NCBI GenBank assembly: GCA_017468865.1
Contig: JAFUHM010000020.1
Coordinates: forward strand, 1 to 62,180
Source of the DNA: Oscillospiraceae bacterium
Lineage (GTDB): Bacteria > Bacillota > Clostridia > Oscillospirales > Ruminococcaceae
Reading direction: 5' to 3'
DNA: 62,180 bases
The notes beneath the pieces are model-generated. The model ran no database searches. It worked only from the letters and a program-made list of their open reading frames with translations, and was not told where the DNA came from. Each line of letters begins with the position of its first letter. Within the stretch, counting starts at the first letter, position 1. Shown piece by piece: positions 25,990 through 33,819 of this stretch. The position numbers and the translations under genes were made by a program.

Positions 25990-26903
25990 ACTTCATCTTC
26001 CCTTTCCGACTCATCTTCCTGTATATCATCAGCGCCGCTGTCGGGTGCGTCAGGCTCATTGCCGGGCAGGTAATGGGATATTGCCGTCCCGTCGGCATCG
26101 ACCCACCCCTGCTGCCTGAAATACTCCTCCATGCAAAGTCCCTTTTCGGTGAGGAGCTTAGCGTAGTAGACGCCTACAAATCTGTAATGCCACGGTTCGT
26201 ATATTATGCCGGTATACTCCGACTTGCCCTTGGGATAGCGCAGTATGAAGCCGTATTCGGGAGCGTGCTCGGAGAGCCACGCAAATGCCTCGGTATCCTC
26301 AAATCCGTCATCATCCATGCTGGTGTATTCGTTGGACATGATGTCGGCGGCAAGGCCTGAGTTGTGCTCGGAAAATCCGGGCTTCTGCACTTCCTTGGCG
26401 GTGTCCTCCTTAGCTTCCTCCCATGTCATGCCTCGGTTGTTCACCCTGTCCTCAACGCTGCGGTCAAACAGATCCTGCTGATAGGAGTTGGTGCGGTATG
26501 CCGATACCATCACAAGTTCGACCCCGTCCTTCTCGGCGGCGGCGAACATATCCCTGACGTACTTCTCCACCCTGCTGTCCATGTAGTACTGCCTTACGGT
26601 ACTCTCGTACACAAGGGAGGTGTCGATGGAATTGGAATACTCCTCGGGACACTCGTTATTCCCGTTGACAAGGAACATTGCCCACACATTGTCAGCCTCG
26701 GCGGGGTCGCCCTCCTCGGTAAGCTCCGGTTTCTCCTCGGCGGGGGCTGTTGTCACCTCGGGCTCGGCCTCTTCCGTGCCCGTTTGCTCAGGCTCTGCGT
26801 TCCCGACGGCGGAAGGTGCCTTCACAAGAGCGGACAGCCCGAACACCACTACGAACATAAGTGCAGAATATATCGCAAATATCCGCACGCCATTTGTCTT
26901 CAT
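25986..26903 (-). CDS. VanY/DacB-type D-alanyl-D-alanine carboxypeptidase
   Basis: A 305-residue membrane-anchored M15B peptidase that trims the terminal D-Ala from peptidoglycan stem peptides. It has an N-terminal helix (7-27), an acidic Glu/Pro/Thr linker (35-70), then the zinc site: SAYRTNSYQ, SEHNSGLAADI with the His and Asp ligands, and EPWHYRFVG with the catalytic Glu and last His. ATG at 26903 follows AGAGGAT and lies one base after the nrdR stop. Its gene overlaps the 36-residue peptide gene. It forms a wall-related pair with rodA in the same operon. Confidence 0.92.
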   Translation of the reverse strand: MKTNGVRIFAIYSALMFVVVFGLSALVKAPSAVGNAEPEQTGTEEAEPEVTTAPAEEKPELTEEGDPAEADNVWAMFLVNGNNECPEEYSNSIDTSLVYESTVRQYYMDSRVEKYVRDMFAAAEKDGVELVMVSAYRTNSYQQDLFDRSVEDRVNNRGMTWEEAKEDTAKEVQKPGFSEHNSGLAADIMSNEYTSMDDDGFEDTEAFAWLSEHAPEYGFILRYPKGKSEYTGIIYEPWHYRFVGVYYAKLLTEKGLCMEEYFRQQGWVDADGTAISHYLPGNEPDAPDSGADDIQEDESEREDEV

Positions 26904-26904
26904 A

Positions 26905-27354
26905 CTATCCTCTTTCCTTCAGTTCGCTTATCAGTTCAAGGAACCGCTCCACGTTGTCAAAATCCTTGTTGACGCTCGCAAAGCGGACATATGCCACTTC
27001 ATCTATATCCCGCAGGCGTGACAGCACGATGTCGCTTATCTCTGCGGTGGAGATCTGGTCACGGTTCTGCGCAAGGCACATATTCTCTATATCGTCTGCG
27101 ATATGGATGATGATGCTGCCGGGGACAGGCCTCTTCTTGACGGCAAAGGACAAGCCCTGTATGAGCTTGTTGCGGTCAAATCTTTCGTAGGTATTGTCCT
27201 TTTTGTTCACCAGAAGCTCGGGTCGCTCCACCTGCTCATAGGTGGTGAATCGCTTTCCGCATTCGGGACAGCTTCGGCGTCGGCGCTGCTTATCATCGGC
27301 ATCACGGGTGTCTATCACTTTGGTATCGTCGCATCCGCAATACGGGCAACGCAT
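26905..27354 (-). CDS. nrdR: Transcriptional repressor NrdR
   Basis: A 149-residue repressor of ribonucleotide reductase genes that senses nucleotides through an ATP-cone. The zinc ribbon is at the start (MRCPYCG ... CPECGKRFTTYEQ) and the ATP-cone follows (about 48-138). ATG at 27354 is chosen because every NrdR begins at the zinc ribbon and GAAGGAG lies eight bases ahead; an upstream ATG at 27396 overlapping the cca stop is an alternative. No NrdR boxes or reductase genes are in the window. Confidence 0.95.
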   Translation of the reverse strand: MRCPYCGCDDTKVIDTRDADDKQRRRRSCPECGKRFTTYEQVERPELLVNKKDNTYERFDRNKLIQGLSFAVKKRPVPGSIIIHIADDIENMCLAQNRDQISTAEISDIVLSRLRDIDEVAYVRFASVNKDFDNVERFLELISELKERG

Positions 27355-27392
27355 AGGCTCATCTCCTTCGGTAGTATCGGGGTATGTGTCGG

Positions 27393-28715
27393 TCATGTGC
27401 CGCAGGAAAAGTGCCGTCCGATCAGATCAAGAAGCACATCTTTCCTGTTCGGCGTGCCGTTTGCGGCGGCATTCAGGGCATAATCCAGGGCTTTGCCTAT
27501 CTCTCTGCCGGAAAGCCCCGCAGCTTCAAGGTCGGCGCCGTTTACGGCAAGCTCCGACAGGCGTGTGCATCCGCCGCCGTCGGCATAGGCAAGTATCTCA
27601 TCCCTGAGAGGCATGACTGTATGTATCCGTGAATTATCCGTGCCCTTGGCAAGATTGTCGGCAAGGGCGACTTCAAAGAGGTCGCAGAAAAGCTCCCTGC
27701 CAAGCTTGCCGTAAAGGAGGCGGTACCATGCCGTGTCCGCCTTTTCGGGCTTGATCTCGTGATAACGCACAAGGGAAGTGACGTCGGACAGGGTGCGGTT
27801 GTCGAAGCGGAGCCGTGTGAGTATCTGTGCCGCCATCTGCGCCGAAAGCTCATCGTGTCCCTTGAAATGGCGTCCGCCGCCGTATTCCGTACAGCATGAG
27901 GGCTTGGCTATGTCGTGCAGCATCATGGCAAGGCGCACTCGCTTTATCCTCGGGGCGGACTGCACTGCCTTTGCTATATGCGTCCACACGTCGAAGCTGT
28001 GATAGGGGCTCATCTGGTCGAAGCCGACACAGGGAGCGATCTCGGGGATAAAGACGGAGAGCACATCGGGATAGTCGCAGAGGATTCGTTCGGGCTGTTC
28101 TCCCATGAGGAGCTTGGTCAGCTCATCGGATATGCGTTCGACGGCTATCTCACGCAGAAGTTCACGGCATCCGTGAACAGCCTGCGCCGTGCGCTCCTCG
28201 ATCTCAAAGCCGAGGACCGATGCAAAGCGCAGCGCCCTCATTATCCTGAGAGCATCCTCGCCGAACCTGCGTTCGGGATCGCCCACGCATCTGATGATGC
28301 CCTTGGCAAGATCTTCACGTCCGCCGCAGATGTCGATGATATTCCCGTCGGTATCCATCATCATGGCATTTATGGTAAGGTCACGCCTTGCCATATCATC
28401 CTCGGGAGTGCGGGAAAAAGTGACACTGTCGGGGTGGCGCTTGTCGGAATATTTTCCGTCGGAGCGATAGGTGGTGATCTCGATATTCTCGCCCTCGCTC
28501 ACCACACAGACCGTGCCGTGGGCTGCTCCCTGAAGAAGTGAGCGGAAGTCGGAAAAGACGGACAGCACCTCATCGGGGGTGGCATCGGTGGCGATGTCGT
28601 AGTCATGCGGGACAAGCCCCATGAGGAAGTCACGGACGCAGCCTCCTGCAAGATACGCATCGAAGCCCTTTTCCCTGAGACGCTCCGTGACACGGGTCAC
28701 ATATGCGGGGATCAT
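27393..28715 (-). CDS. cca: CCA tRNA nucleotidyltransferase with HD domain
   Basis: A 440-residue enzyme that adds or repairs the 3' CCA of tRNA. The nucleotidyltransferase core is near the N-terminus (AGGCVRDFLMG, then HDYDIATDATPDE with the catalytic Asp pair), the RNA-binding region follows, and an HD domain (MMLHDIAKPSC, about 245-330) occupies the second half. ATG at 28715 overlaps the ispF stop as ATGA. Poly(A) polymerase activity is less likely given the organism type. Confidence 0.92.
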   Translation of the reverse strand: MIPAYVTRVTERLREKGFDAYLAGGCVRDFLMGLVPHDYDIATDATPDEVLSVFSDFRSLLQGAAHGTVCVVSEGENIEITTYRSDGKYSDKRHPDSVTFSRTPEDDMARRDLTINAMMMDTDGNIIDICGGREDLAKGIIRCVGDPERRFGEDALRIMRALRFASVLGFEIEERTAQAVHGCRELLREIAVERISDELTKLLMGEQPERILCDYPDVLSVFIPEIAPCVGFDQMSPYHSFDVWTHIAKAVQSAPRIKRVRLAMMLHDIAKPSCCTEYGGGRHFKGHDELSAQMAAQILTRLRFDNRTLSDVTSLVRYHEIKPEKADTAWYRLLYGKLGRELFCDLFEVALADNLAKGTDNSRIHTVMPLRDEILAYADGGGCTRLSELAVNGADLEAAGLSGREIGKALDYALNAAANGTPNRKDVLLDLIGRHFSCGT

Positions 28716-29191
28716 TTCTTCTCGACAAGGCAGACAGCATGAGCTGCCATGCCCTCACACTTGCCCGTAAAGCCCAGCTTCTCCTCGGTGGTCGCCTTGA
28801 CGCTCACACAGTCAACGTCTATGCCGCAGGCATCGGCGATGTTGCGGCGCATGGAGAAGATGAAGGGGGCGAGCTTCGGCACCTGTGCCACGATGGTGCT
28901 GTCGATATTGCCGACCTTGTAGCCCTTTTCGCCTATGATGCGGATGACCTCACGAAGCATCTCTATGCTGTCGGCATCCTTCCACCTGTCGTCGGTGTCG
29001 GGAAAGAACTTGCCTATGTCGCCGAGGGCGCAGGCTCCCAGTATCGCATCCATGACCGCATGAGTGAGCACGTCCGCATCGGAATGTCCTGTAAGTCCCA
29101 CTATATGATTGATCCGGCATCCGCCCAGAATGAGCCTGCGGTCGGGTGCCAGGCGGTGAACATCGTATCCCTGTCCTATTCTGAAGTTCAT
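28712..29191 (-). CDS. ispF: 2-C-methyl-D-erythritol 2,4-cyclodiphosphate synthase
   Basis: A 159-residue enzyme of the MEP isoprenoid pathway. Metal ligands are in GYDVHRL (Asp9, His11) and GHSDADVLTHAV (His), with FPDTDD and KATTEEKLGF completing the signature at normal length. ATG at 29191 follows AAGGA. It is next to ispD, the previous-but-one enzyme of the pathway. Confidence 0.97.
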   Translation of the reverse strand: MNFRIGQGYDVHRLAPDRRLILGGCRINHIVGLTGHSDADVLTHAVMDAILGACALGDIGKFFPDTDDRWKDADSIEMLREVIRIIGEKGYKVGNIDSTIVAQVPKLAPFIFSMRRNIADACGIDVDCVSVKATTEEKLGFTGKCEGMAAHAVCLVEKK

Positions 29192-29195
29192 TAGA

Positions 29196-29876
29196 TCAGT
29201 CCTTATCCATCAGTATTATCGCCTTTGCGATGGCGATATCCTCGGGAGTGGTTATTTTGATATTGGTATAGACAGACGGCGTGACGCACACCTTGACTCC
29301 TACCGCCTCGGCAAGCTGGCAGTCATCGGTAAAGTCAAGCTCATGCTCAACGGCAAAGTTGACTGCCTCGAAATATTTCTTCTTGTCGAATATCTGGGGA
29401 GTCTGGGTGATGTAGAGCCGCCTGCGGTCAGGCGTGTCGGTAACAAGGCCGTCATCGACCTGCTTTATGGTGTCCTTCACGGGGACACCCGGCATGGCGC
29501 CTCCGAACACCCCTGCATCACGGATGACTCTTCGTATCACGTCCGTCGGGACAAGAGGCCGTGCCCCATCGTGCACGGCTACGAGAGATGTATCACGGGA
29601 GATGTGTCTGAGTGCGTTTATCACGGACTGCTGACGTGTATCGCCGCCCTCTGCGCAGCCTGCGAACTTGGTCACGCCGTACTCGGCGGCAAGGGCGGCT
29701 ATGCGTTCATGATCTTCAGTCCTTGCGCTGACGATGATCTCCCTTGTCTCGGGGACATTCTCAAAGGCAAGCATGGAGCGCACGATCACGGGGATGCCGC
29801 AGATGTCCGCAAACTGCTTGTTTATGCCGCCCATTCGGGAAGACCTGCCTGCGGCGGCTATTATCACCGATACCAT
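29196..29876 (-). CDS. ispD: 2-C-methyl-D-erythritol 4-phosphate cytidylyltransferase
   Basis: A 226-residue MEP-pathway enzyme that makes CDP-methylerythritol. The nucleotide-binding start (VIIAAAGRSSRMGG), VHDGARPLV and the C-terminal TDDCQLAEA/ITTPEDIAIA motifs are all present. ATG overlaps the stop of the TPM gene as TAATG with GGAGGT upstream, so it is coupled to the membrane-stress module. Confidence 0.96.
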   Translation of the reverse strand: MVSVIIAAAGRSSRMGGINKQFADICGIPVIVRSMLAFENVPETREIIVSARTEDHERIAALAAEYGVTKFAGCAEGGDTRQQSVINALRHISRDTSLVAVHDGARPLVPTDVIRRVIRDAGVFGGAMPGVPVKDTIKQVDDGLVTDTPDRRRLYITQTPQIFDKKKYFEAVNFAVEHELDFTDDCQLAEAVGVKVCVTPSVYTNIKITTPEDIAIAKAIILMDKD

Positions 29877-30697
29877 TATCTGTGACCTCCGTGACCGCCG
29901 CCGCCGTGATGACCGCCCGAAAATCCGCCGCCGCCGTGATGACCGCTGCTCCCTCCGCTGCTGGTGTCAACGTTGTAGTGATAGTGACGGGTGCTGACAA
30001 GCATAGTGTTGCGGTGGTAGATGTCGAGCTCATTCTTGTCAAGGTATGTGTTGGCATCGACGGGTGCAGGCTTCCTGTAGGACTTTACGACTCCGCCGCC
30101 GATGAATGCGGCAATGACAAAGCCTGCGATAAAGGGGAAGACAGGTATGCCCGACGGCTTGCTGTCAAACTGCGTATAATAGCCGTTCTCATCGAGGGTG
30201 AGGCCTGCTGTCTCCTCTGCGGTGGGAAGCCCTCTTTCGTAGCAGGACACCACATTGCTGATAAATGCCGTGGCTGTACCAACGTCATCGTAATCGAAAT
30301 AGTGCTTTTCCATTTCGTTTATCATGCTGTCGAAACGGTCGCCCACGATATACTTACGGGGTTCGTTGGCTATGCAGACATACCTGTATCCCACGTCACA
30401 GAGGAAAAAGACGCTGTTCTCGTTTGCGCCGAACATACTGTCATTGAGTTCCTCAGCCTTTTTACCTGCCTTTTCGTAGGCGGTGCTTTCCCCGTAGTAT
30501 TCGGGGTCGTAGTCGTAGTCACAGGTGACTATGCCGATATTCCAGCCTGTCTTGGCTGACGCCTCTTCCATCATGTCTATGATGTACTGATCGTCGGGAT
30601 AGAGATCCATCTCATCCTTGAGGTAGACCTCCGCAGAAACGGTGCGTCCCAGCATGATGAGGAAAAAGGCGGCAAAAAGTGTAATTATCTTCTTCAT
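29876..30697 (-). CDS. TPM-domain membrane protein, YdjH-like
   Basis: A 273-residue exported membrane protein. Signal peptide or anchor at 1-22; an extracytoplasmic TPM (TLP18.3/Psb32-like) domain at about 25-165; a membrane helix around 185-205; and a cytoplasmic tail ending in Gly/His/Ser-rich repeats (GGHHGGGGHGGHR). ATG at 30697 is chosen because GAGGTG lies just upstream. Together with the zinc-ribbon and SPFH genes it matches the order of the ydjG-ydjH-ydjI genes of Bacillus subtilis, which work with PspA in membrane stress; the equivalence is inferred from domain order. Confidence 0.75.
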   Translation of the reverse strand: MKKIITLFAAFFLIMLGRTVSAEVYLKDEMDLYPDDQYIIDMMEEASAKTGWNIGIVTCDYDYDPEYYGESTAYEKAGKKAEELNDSMFGANENSVFFLCDVGYRYVCIANEPRKYIVGDRFDSMINEMEKHYFDYDDVGTATAFISNVVSCYERGLPTAEETAGLTLDENGYYTQFDSKPSGIPVFPFIAGFVIAAFIGGGVVKSYRKPAPVDANTYLDKNELDIYHRNTMLVSTRHYHYNVDTSSGGSSGHHGGGGFSGGHHGGGGHGGHR

Positions 30698-30705
30698 GTC
30701 GCACC

Positions 30706-31743
30706 TCACATCATTGTCATGATGAACCAGCCTATAAGGCCTATGACAAGTGTCAGCCCCGCAATAAGAAGTGCGATCTTCGGAGCGGATACGGGATACT
30801 GGCCGACCGCCTTGCCCGTCTGCCCGTTGAGGGCAAAGTCGTATTGCTTGCCGTGGTAATGGTAGGTAAAGAACCAGACAGGCAGGAGCATATAATGCCA
30901 GTTGGTAGAGAGGATGCGCACGTCCTTGGAGGTGACGACCACAGCTCCGGGGCCGTGGATATCGGCGGTGAGGGCTTCGACTGCCCCCTTCTCCACCTTT
31001 GCCTTGATACGGGGGAGCACCTCGGTCTTATCCACGTCGTACCTGTCGCACAGGAAGCCAGACAGATAGGACATATCAAATCCCTTGAGATCCTTGTAGT
31101 CAAAGGGCTCGACTGCATCCATGATATTGTCGTCTATCTTCTTTGAGCCGTCGGCAGGGATGCCCTCATAGTACATATGAGCCTTCCTGCTGTGAGCGTA
31201 ATGCCTTTCGGTGACGTCCACACGGCTGCCGTGGCGGTGCTCGATCTTCTCGACGGAAGTCGCATCGACCTGCGCATCCACACGGGTATCAGCCAGCCAG
31301 AAGGGAACGTACAGTCCCGTCAGTTTCTCGAGAGTGGACTCACTGAGGAAGCCGAAGGGCAGGAACCACTTCTTGCCGCAAAGCTCCTTGAACTTCTGCT
31401 CCGCTGTCTCCCTGCTGAGCTTGAAGGGGATTATCTTCTCGGGCTTATATGCGCCTGTGAGCCTTCCCTGGAGCTGTACGGGATTGTGGCAGTAATAGCA
31501 GAAGGTAGCCGCAGTATTATGGTCGCAGAAGATGGATGCACCGCAGCTCGAGCAGACGTAGAGGTCGGTCTCCTCGGAGAAGCTCACATCCTCTTGTGTC
31601 TGTTCCTGCGGCTTGTTCTCGCCCAGTTCCTCATTGGTAAAAAGTGAACCGCACCATTCGCAGCTGTACTTCTGGTCATCGGGCGACCATTTGAGTTCAC
31701 CCGAGCAATTGGGACATTTATATGAATGAGTGGTCATTTCCAT
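30706..31743 (-). CDS. TFIIB-type zinc-ribbon membrane protein, YdjG-like
   Basis: A 345-residue protein with two zinc ribbons at the N-terminus (CPNC...CEWC, residues 10-35, and CSSC...CYYC, residues 65-85), a middle domain rich in basic residues, and two or one C-terminal membrane helices (about 318-342, IALLIAGLTLVIGLIGWFIM). ATG at 31743 follows GGGAG; a second ATG two codons later is possible. Its place in the operon matches YdjG. Confidence 0.82.
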   Translation of the reverse strand: MEMTTHSYKCPNCSGELKWSPDDQKYSCEWCGSLFTNEELGENKPQEQTQEDVSFSEETDLYVCSSCGASIFCDHNTAATFCYYCHNPVQLQGRLTGAYKPEKIIPFKLSRETAEQKFKELCGKKWFLPFGFLSESTLEKLTGLYVPFWLADTRVDAQVDATSVEKIEHRHGSRVDVTERHYAHSRKAHMYYEGIPADGSKKIDDNIMDAVEPFDYKDLKGFDMSYLSGFLCDRYDVDKTEVLPRIKAKVEKGAVEALTADIHGPGAVVVTSKDVRILSTNWHYMLLPVWFFTYHYHGKQYDFALNGQTGKAVGQYPVSAPKIALLIAGLTLVIGLIGWFIMTMM

Positions 31744-31767
31744 TTCGTTTCTCCCGGATGTAAAAGA

Positions 31768-32142
31768 TCAGTCTATGCCCATCAGTTTCAGCACTTCCAC
31801 GGCGAGCAGTGCTGCCGCTGCTATAATGCCCGCTATCTGCCATGCCTTTATTTTGGTGCTTTCCTCACGCATGACATATTTGGTATAGCCCGGCAGGAAG
31901 AGTATCTCCCTGTCCGAATCGGGCATGGGTGAGTCATCCGAAAAATAGTCGGTGATGGTGTAGTTCTGTCCGCCGTATTCAAAGTAATACTGTGCAAACT
32001 GCTGACCGTTCTGCGCCATGTACCCCACGATATGTGCCATGACCTTAACGCCCTTTTTCCTGAACCTGGTCTGCGTAACTATCGCCATGATAACAACAAC
32101 GAGAATTATGACGGCAAGCACCGTCCAAATAACTGCTCTCAT
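31768..32142 (-). CDS. Small membrane protein with two helices
   Basis: A 124-residue protein with an N-terminal helix (4-23), a short soluble part (30-95) with many Tyr and Phe, and a C-terminal helix (100-120). The shape resembles DUF3592-type proteins but I am not sure of the family. ATG at 32142 follows AGGGGG. It lies between the SPFH and zinc-ribbon genes and is likely part of the same membrane complex. Confidence 0.75.
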   Translation of the reverse strand: MRAVIWTVLAVIILVVVIMAIVTQTRFRKKGVKVMAHIVGYMAQNGQQFAQYYFEYGGQNYTITDYFSDDSPMPDSDREILFLPGYTKYVMREESTKIKAWQIAGIIAAAALLAVEVLKLMGID

Positions 32143-32202
32143 ATTTCCCCCTGTACATCATGTTCCTCACCGGACCAAAGTCCGATGAGGAACGGATTCC
32201 GA

Positions 32203-33462
32203 TCACGCTCTGGGCTTACCGCATCCGCCGCAGAAATTGCCCTTGTTCACTGTGCCGCAGGAGCAGGTCCACTCATCCGAAGCAGGCTTGGGCTTGCCGC
32301 ATCCGCCGCAGAAGTTGCCCTGGTTGACCGTGCCGCAGGAACAGGTCCAGCTTCCTGCGGGAGCAGGCTTGGGCTTGCCGCATCCGCCGCAGAAATTGCC
32401 CTGGTTCACCGTGCCGCAGGAACAAGTCCAGCCGCTCTGGGCTGCCTGAGCCTGAGCCGCCTGCGCCTGCTGCTGCATCTGGAATGCGTTGGTCTGGGAA
32501 GCCGACTGCATAAAGCCGCCTGCTGCGTTCATGCCCATGCCCACGCCCATGAATGCCGTGCCTGCGCCTGCTGTGTTGGAGCCTGCTGCCTGGATGCCCT
32601 GTGCAACGGACGCCTGCACAAAGCCCTCACGGATATTGGGGTCGCCCATCATTGCGCCCTTGTTGCGCATATTGATAAGCTCCTTGGACTCATCGTCATA
32701 GGAGATGGAAGCGATGCCCACGGAGCATACTTCGATGCCTCTCAGGTCGCTCCAGTCCTCATCAAGGGTGTCAGCCATATACTTGGAGAGCTCTCTTGAC
32801 TTGGATGTTATCTGGGAAATGCGCACGCCGTCTACCGACATCTGGTTGATAGCGGACTGGAGCGCATCCATGAATTCGGAGAAGAGCTGATCGGACAGAT
32901 TCTTTGCATCTATCCTGTCGGTGCCCTTGGGTGCAAATTCAGCATAGAACTTCAGAGGATCGGTGATCCTGAGAGAATATGTGCCGTGCGCCCTGAGAAA
33001 GAGCTCGGCATTATAGAAATTGTCAAAATACTGCACGGGATTGCGTGTGCCGAACTTGATGCCCTTTATCTCGGCGGTATTGACATAGTATACAAGCTGC
33101 TTCTGGGAAGCAACGCCGCCGAACTGAAATCTCTTCCATGTGTCCTTGATAGTCTCCTTGAGGTCACCGTTGAAGAGGGAGGGTGCAGTGGATGTATTTA
33201 CTTCATAATACCCCTCTTCTGCGCAGTAATCGACGATCTTGCCGCCGTCTATGAGGAGCATGAGGGTATTGGGATAAACATGGATGACAGAGCCGTTGGT
33301 AACGTAGTCGGCTGTACCCTTGGTGTTGGAGCCGCCCTTTCTTGCGGCAACGCCCTTGACAAGAAGCGTGGTATCCGTCATATCGGCAGGTTCGATGACT
33401 TCCTTCCAGGAATCCTTGAGTGTGCCCGAAACACTTGATACAGCAGCTTGAATAAGACCCAT
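32203..33462 (-). CDS. SPFH-domain protein with three C-terminal zinc ribbons, YdjI-like
   Basis: A 419-residue protein of the SPFH/virion-core-protein-like family (YdjI). The SPFH domain spans roughly 30-280, followed by an Ala/Gln/Met-rich stretch (300-345) and three near-identical zinc ribbons (each CxC...CxxC within about 20 residues) separated by short linkers. Many homologues carry one or two ribbons; three suggests internal duplication. ATG at 33462 follows AAGGAGG. It is the first gene of the long operon and directly behind a promoter. Probably binds at the cytoplasmic membrane face. Confidence 0.87.
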   Translation of the reverse strand: MGLIQAAVSSVSGTLKDSWKEVIEPADMTDTTLLVKGVAARKGGSNTKGTADYVTNGSVIHVYPNTLMLLIDGGKIVDYCAEEGYYEVNTSTAPSLFNGDLKETIKDTWKRFQFGGVASQKQLVYYVNTAEIKGIKFGTRNPVQYFDNFYNAELFLRAHGTYSLRITDPLKFYAEFAPKGTDRIDAKNLSDQLFSEFMDALQSAINQMSVDGVRISQITSKSRELSKYMADTLDEDWSDLRGIEVCSVGIASISYDDESKELINMRNKGAMMGDPNIREGFVQASVAQGIQAAGSNTAGAGTAFMGVGMGMNAAGGFMQSASQTNAFQMQQQAQAAQAQAAQSGWTCSCGTVNQGNFCGGCGKPKPAPAGSWTCSCGTVNQGNFCGGCGKPKPASDEWTCSCGTVNKGNFCGGCGKPRA

Positions 33463-33518
33463 AATAATATCCTCCTTATGTAAATATCACATATCAGGTG
33501 AGCTGAACGCCCGTATAT

Positions 33519-33547
33519 ATCTTAACATATATACAGAGAAAAATCAA
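33519..33547 (-). promoter_or_regulatory. Promoter of the SPFH-to-rodA operon
   Basis: Minus strand TTGATT (33542-33547), 17 bp, TAAGAT (33519-33524) with TGT ahead of the -10. Confidence 0.7.
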
Positions 33548-33578
33548 TAACGAACAAAAGATTTTAATCCTGTTTTAA

Positions 33579-33707
33579 TTATTTTTTCTTCTTGGTGAAC
33601 AATCCGGCAACAAGGGTGGCTATCACCACTACTCCTGCGATCACGCCTATGAGGATGTATGTTGTCGCTGAGGTATTGCCCAGAAGGACGGTATAGGAAA
33701 GATCCAC
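33579..33707 (-). CDS. 42-residue single-helix membrane peptide with Lys tail
   Basis: GTG at 33707 follows GGGAGG; the product reads (M)DLSYTVLLGNTSATTYILI followed by a hydrophobic stretch and LFTKKKK. The helix plus KKKK tail resembles a wall-sorting or membrane anchor, but no LPxTG or NPxTN motif precedes it, so it is not a normal sortase substrate. It comes after the terminator of the Tyr-rich surface protein gene and might be expressed by read-through. Confidence 0.55.
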   Translation of the reverse strand: MDLSYTVLLGNTSATTYILIGVIAGVVVIATLVAGLFTKKKK

Positions 33708-33734
33708 TATCCGCTTCCCTCCCTTCAAAACTCT

Positions 33735-33780
33735 AAAAAATATCCCTTGTCCAATGGACAAGCTGCCCGACGGACAAGGG
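33735..33780 (-). terminator. Terminator with two alternative stems
   Basis: CCCTTGTCC (33744-33752) can pair with GGACAAGGG (33772-33780), or CTTGTCC with the nearer GGACAAG (33756-33762). The minus strand then has six T residues (33735-33740). It ends the surface-protein gene 40 bases after its stop. Confidence 0.75.
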
Positions 33781-33819
33781 ATGATGTTCATTTCATGATG
33801 ATACCGGCGTATGCTGATA

